Assembly (NCBI GenBank): GCA_015489295.1
Contig: WGAB01000311.1
Coordinates: 1-6,142 of the forward strand
Direction of reading: 5' to 3'
Source of the DNA: Caldifarciminota bacterium
GTDB lineage: Bacteria > WOR-3 > Hydrothermia > WGAB01
DNA length: 6,142 nucleotides
Shown: one piece after another, positions 5,298-6,142 of the stretch
Position numbering within the stretch: position 1 is the first letter of the stretch
Layout of the letters: each line of letters opens with the position of its first letter
Made by a program: the position numbers and the translations under genes
Notes under the pieces: generated by a model
The model's input: only the letters and a program-made list of their open reading frames with translations
The model's database searches: none
Told to the model about the DNA's origin: nothing

Positions 5298-6142
5298 GAT
5301 CTGGGTGGTGGACGATGAACCCAGGGAGGCCAGGATCCTGGCCGAGTTGCTGGAAGCCCGGGGCCGGAAGGTGCGGGTGGCCCGCTCCTGGCGCGACATG
5401 CAGGCCTGGTTTTCGGCGCAGCCCGAGGGGATCGTGCTGGACCTGGTGTTTGATCGGGTGCCGGCCGAAGACCTCCTGGGCGACAATCCCGTGCGCGAGG
5501 GCATCGCCATCCTGAGGGAACTGAACCGGCGCGGGCTCCGGTGTCCGGTGCTGTTCCTTTCGTCGTATCTGGAGCCTGAAGTGCTGGCCCTGGCCCGGCA
5601 CGCCTATCCCCGGGAACTGCTGTATCCCCGGGAAAAGGATTCCAGGGTGAAATGGGAAACCCTGGTGGATTTCTTCGTGCAGAAACTCCAGGAGCAGGCG
5701 ACCCAGCAGGAACTCTTCGCCCGTTACGGCGAGGCCGGGTTCTGGACCGCCTCGCCCCGGATGCTGCCGGTGCTGCAAACCGCGGAGGCGGTGGTTCGGC
5801 GGCTCCGGGCCGGCAAACGGTTCGTGACCCTGCTGATCACCGGCGAAACCGGCGTGGGCAAGGAACAACTGGCTTTAGCCATCCACCGGCGGGCCTTTGG
5901 GAGCGATGCAGGATTCGGAGTGGTGCTACTGCAAACCCTGGAACGGGGGCTGGTGTGGGTGGAGCTGGCCGGGGCCGCCGCCGGCGCCTATACAGACCTG
6001 CGGCGGGAACGCAGGGGCATCCTGGATCTGCATCAAACCGTGTTGCTGGACGAGATCGGCGACCTGCCCCTGGAGGTGCAGGAGAAGATCCTGCGCCTGG
6101 TGGATACCGGCCGGTACCGGCCCGTGGGCAAGGAGGAGCGCG
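5290..6142 (+). CDS. NtrC-family response regulator with atypical sigma-54 loop (C-terminus beyond window)
   Basis: 284 codons are visible with no stop. Residues ~1-135 are a receiver domain: acidic pair D8 D9, phosphoacceptor D51 in IVLDLVF, switch serine S91, and a likely conserved lysine at K116. The stretch between D51 and S91 is about ten residues longer than in CheY-like receivers. The AAA+ domain of sigma-54 activators follows, with Walker A GETGVGK at 185-191 and Walker B VLLDEIGDLP at 251-260. The contact loop, normally GAFTGA, reads GAYTDL at 232-237, and the usual conserved stretch before it is largely replaced although the spacing is kept. Any C-terminal DNA-binding helix-turn-helix lies past the right edge. 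The gene overlaps the kinase by 8 nt, which makes them a cognate pair. Likely target: the divergent LVIVD gene, which has a sigma-54-like promoter. Family is certain; whether it activates sigma-54 polymerase is in doubt because of the loop. Confidence 0.92.
   Translation, partial: MGEIWVVDDEPREARILAELLEARGRKVRVARSWRDMQAWFSAQPEGIVLDLVFDRVPAEDLLGDNPVREGIAILRELNRRGLRCPVLFLSSYLEPEVLALARHAYPRELLYPREKDSRVKWETLVDFFVQKLQEQATQQELFARYGEAGFWTASPRMLPVLQTAEAVVRRLRAGKRFVTLLITGETGVGKEQLALAIHRRAFGSDAGFGVVLLQTLERGLVWVELAGAAAGAYTDLRRERRGILDLHQTVLLDEIGDLPLEVQEKILRLVDTGRYRPVGKEER

Overview
This window comes from a G+C-rich bacterial genome (about two thirds G+C by eye). The window contains no rRNA, tRNA, mobile-element or phage gene. 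The phylum cannot be fixed from the sequence. A secreted LVIVD-repeat propeller, a periplasmic-propeller histidine kinase and an NtrC-type regulator would fit an uncultured Gram-negative-type lineage, but that is a guess.

Layout: positions 1-1366 (minus strand) hold the N-terminal 455 codons of a secreted LVIVD-repeat beta-propeller protein, whose C-terminus lies beyond the left edge. Positions 1367-1627 are a divergent control region. Positions 1628-6142 (plus strand) hold a tight three-gene operon: a membrane-anchored protein of unknown function with a large extracytoplasmic domain (1628-3100), a hybrid of predicted extracytoplasmic propeller and histidine kinase (3102-5297), and an NtrC-family response regulator cut off by the right edge (5290-6142). 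The operon genes are separated by 1 nt and then overlap by 8 nt, so they are very probably co-translated.

The most notable observation is in the control region. On the minus strand there is a good sigma-54 (-24/-12) promoter, TGGCAT-N5-TTGCG. Its predicted start gives a 23-nt leader with a perfect AAGGAGG seven bases before the ATG of the LVIVD gene. A perfect 13-bp palindrome lies at -80 to -92 from that start, where NtrC-type activators usually bind. The simplest model is a self-contained signalling cassette: the membrane-anchored protein and the propeller kinase sense something in the envelope, the kinase phosphorylates the NtrC-type regulator, and the regulator turns on the divergently transcribed secreted propeller protein.

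A complication is that the regulator's sigma-54 contact loop reads GAYTDL rather than GAFTGA, and much of the usual conserved sequence before it is also replaced. Either this is a divergent but working activator, or the local sigma-54 promoter is driven by another regulator.
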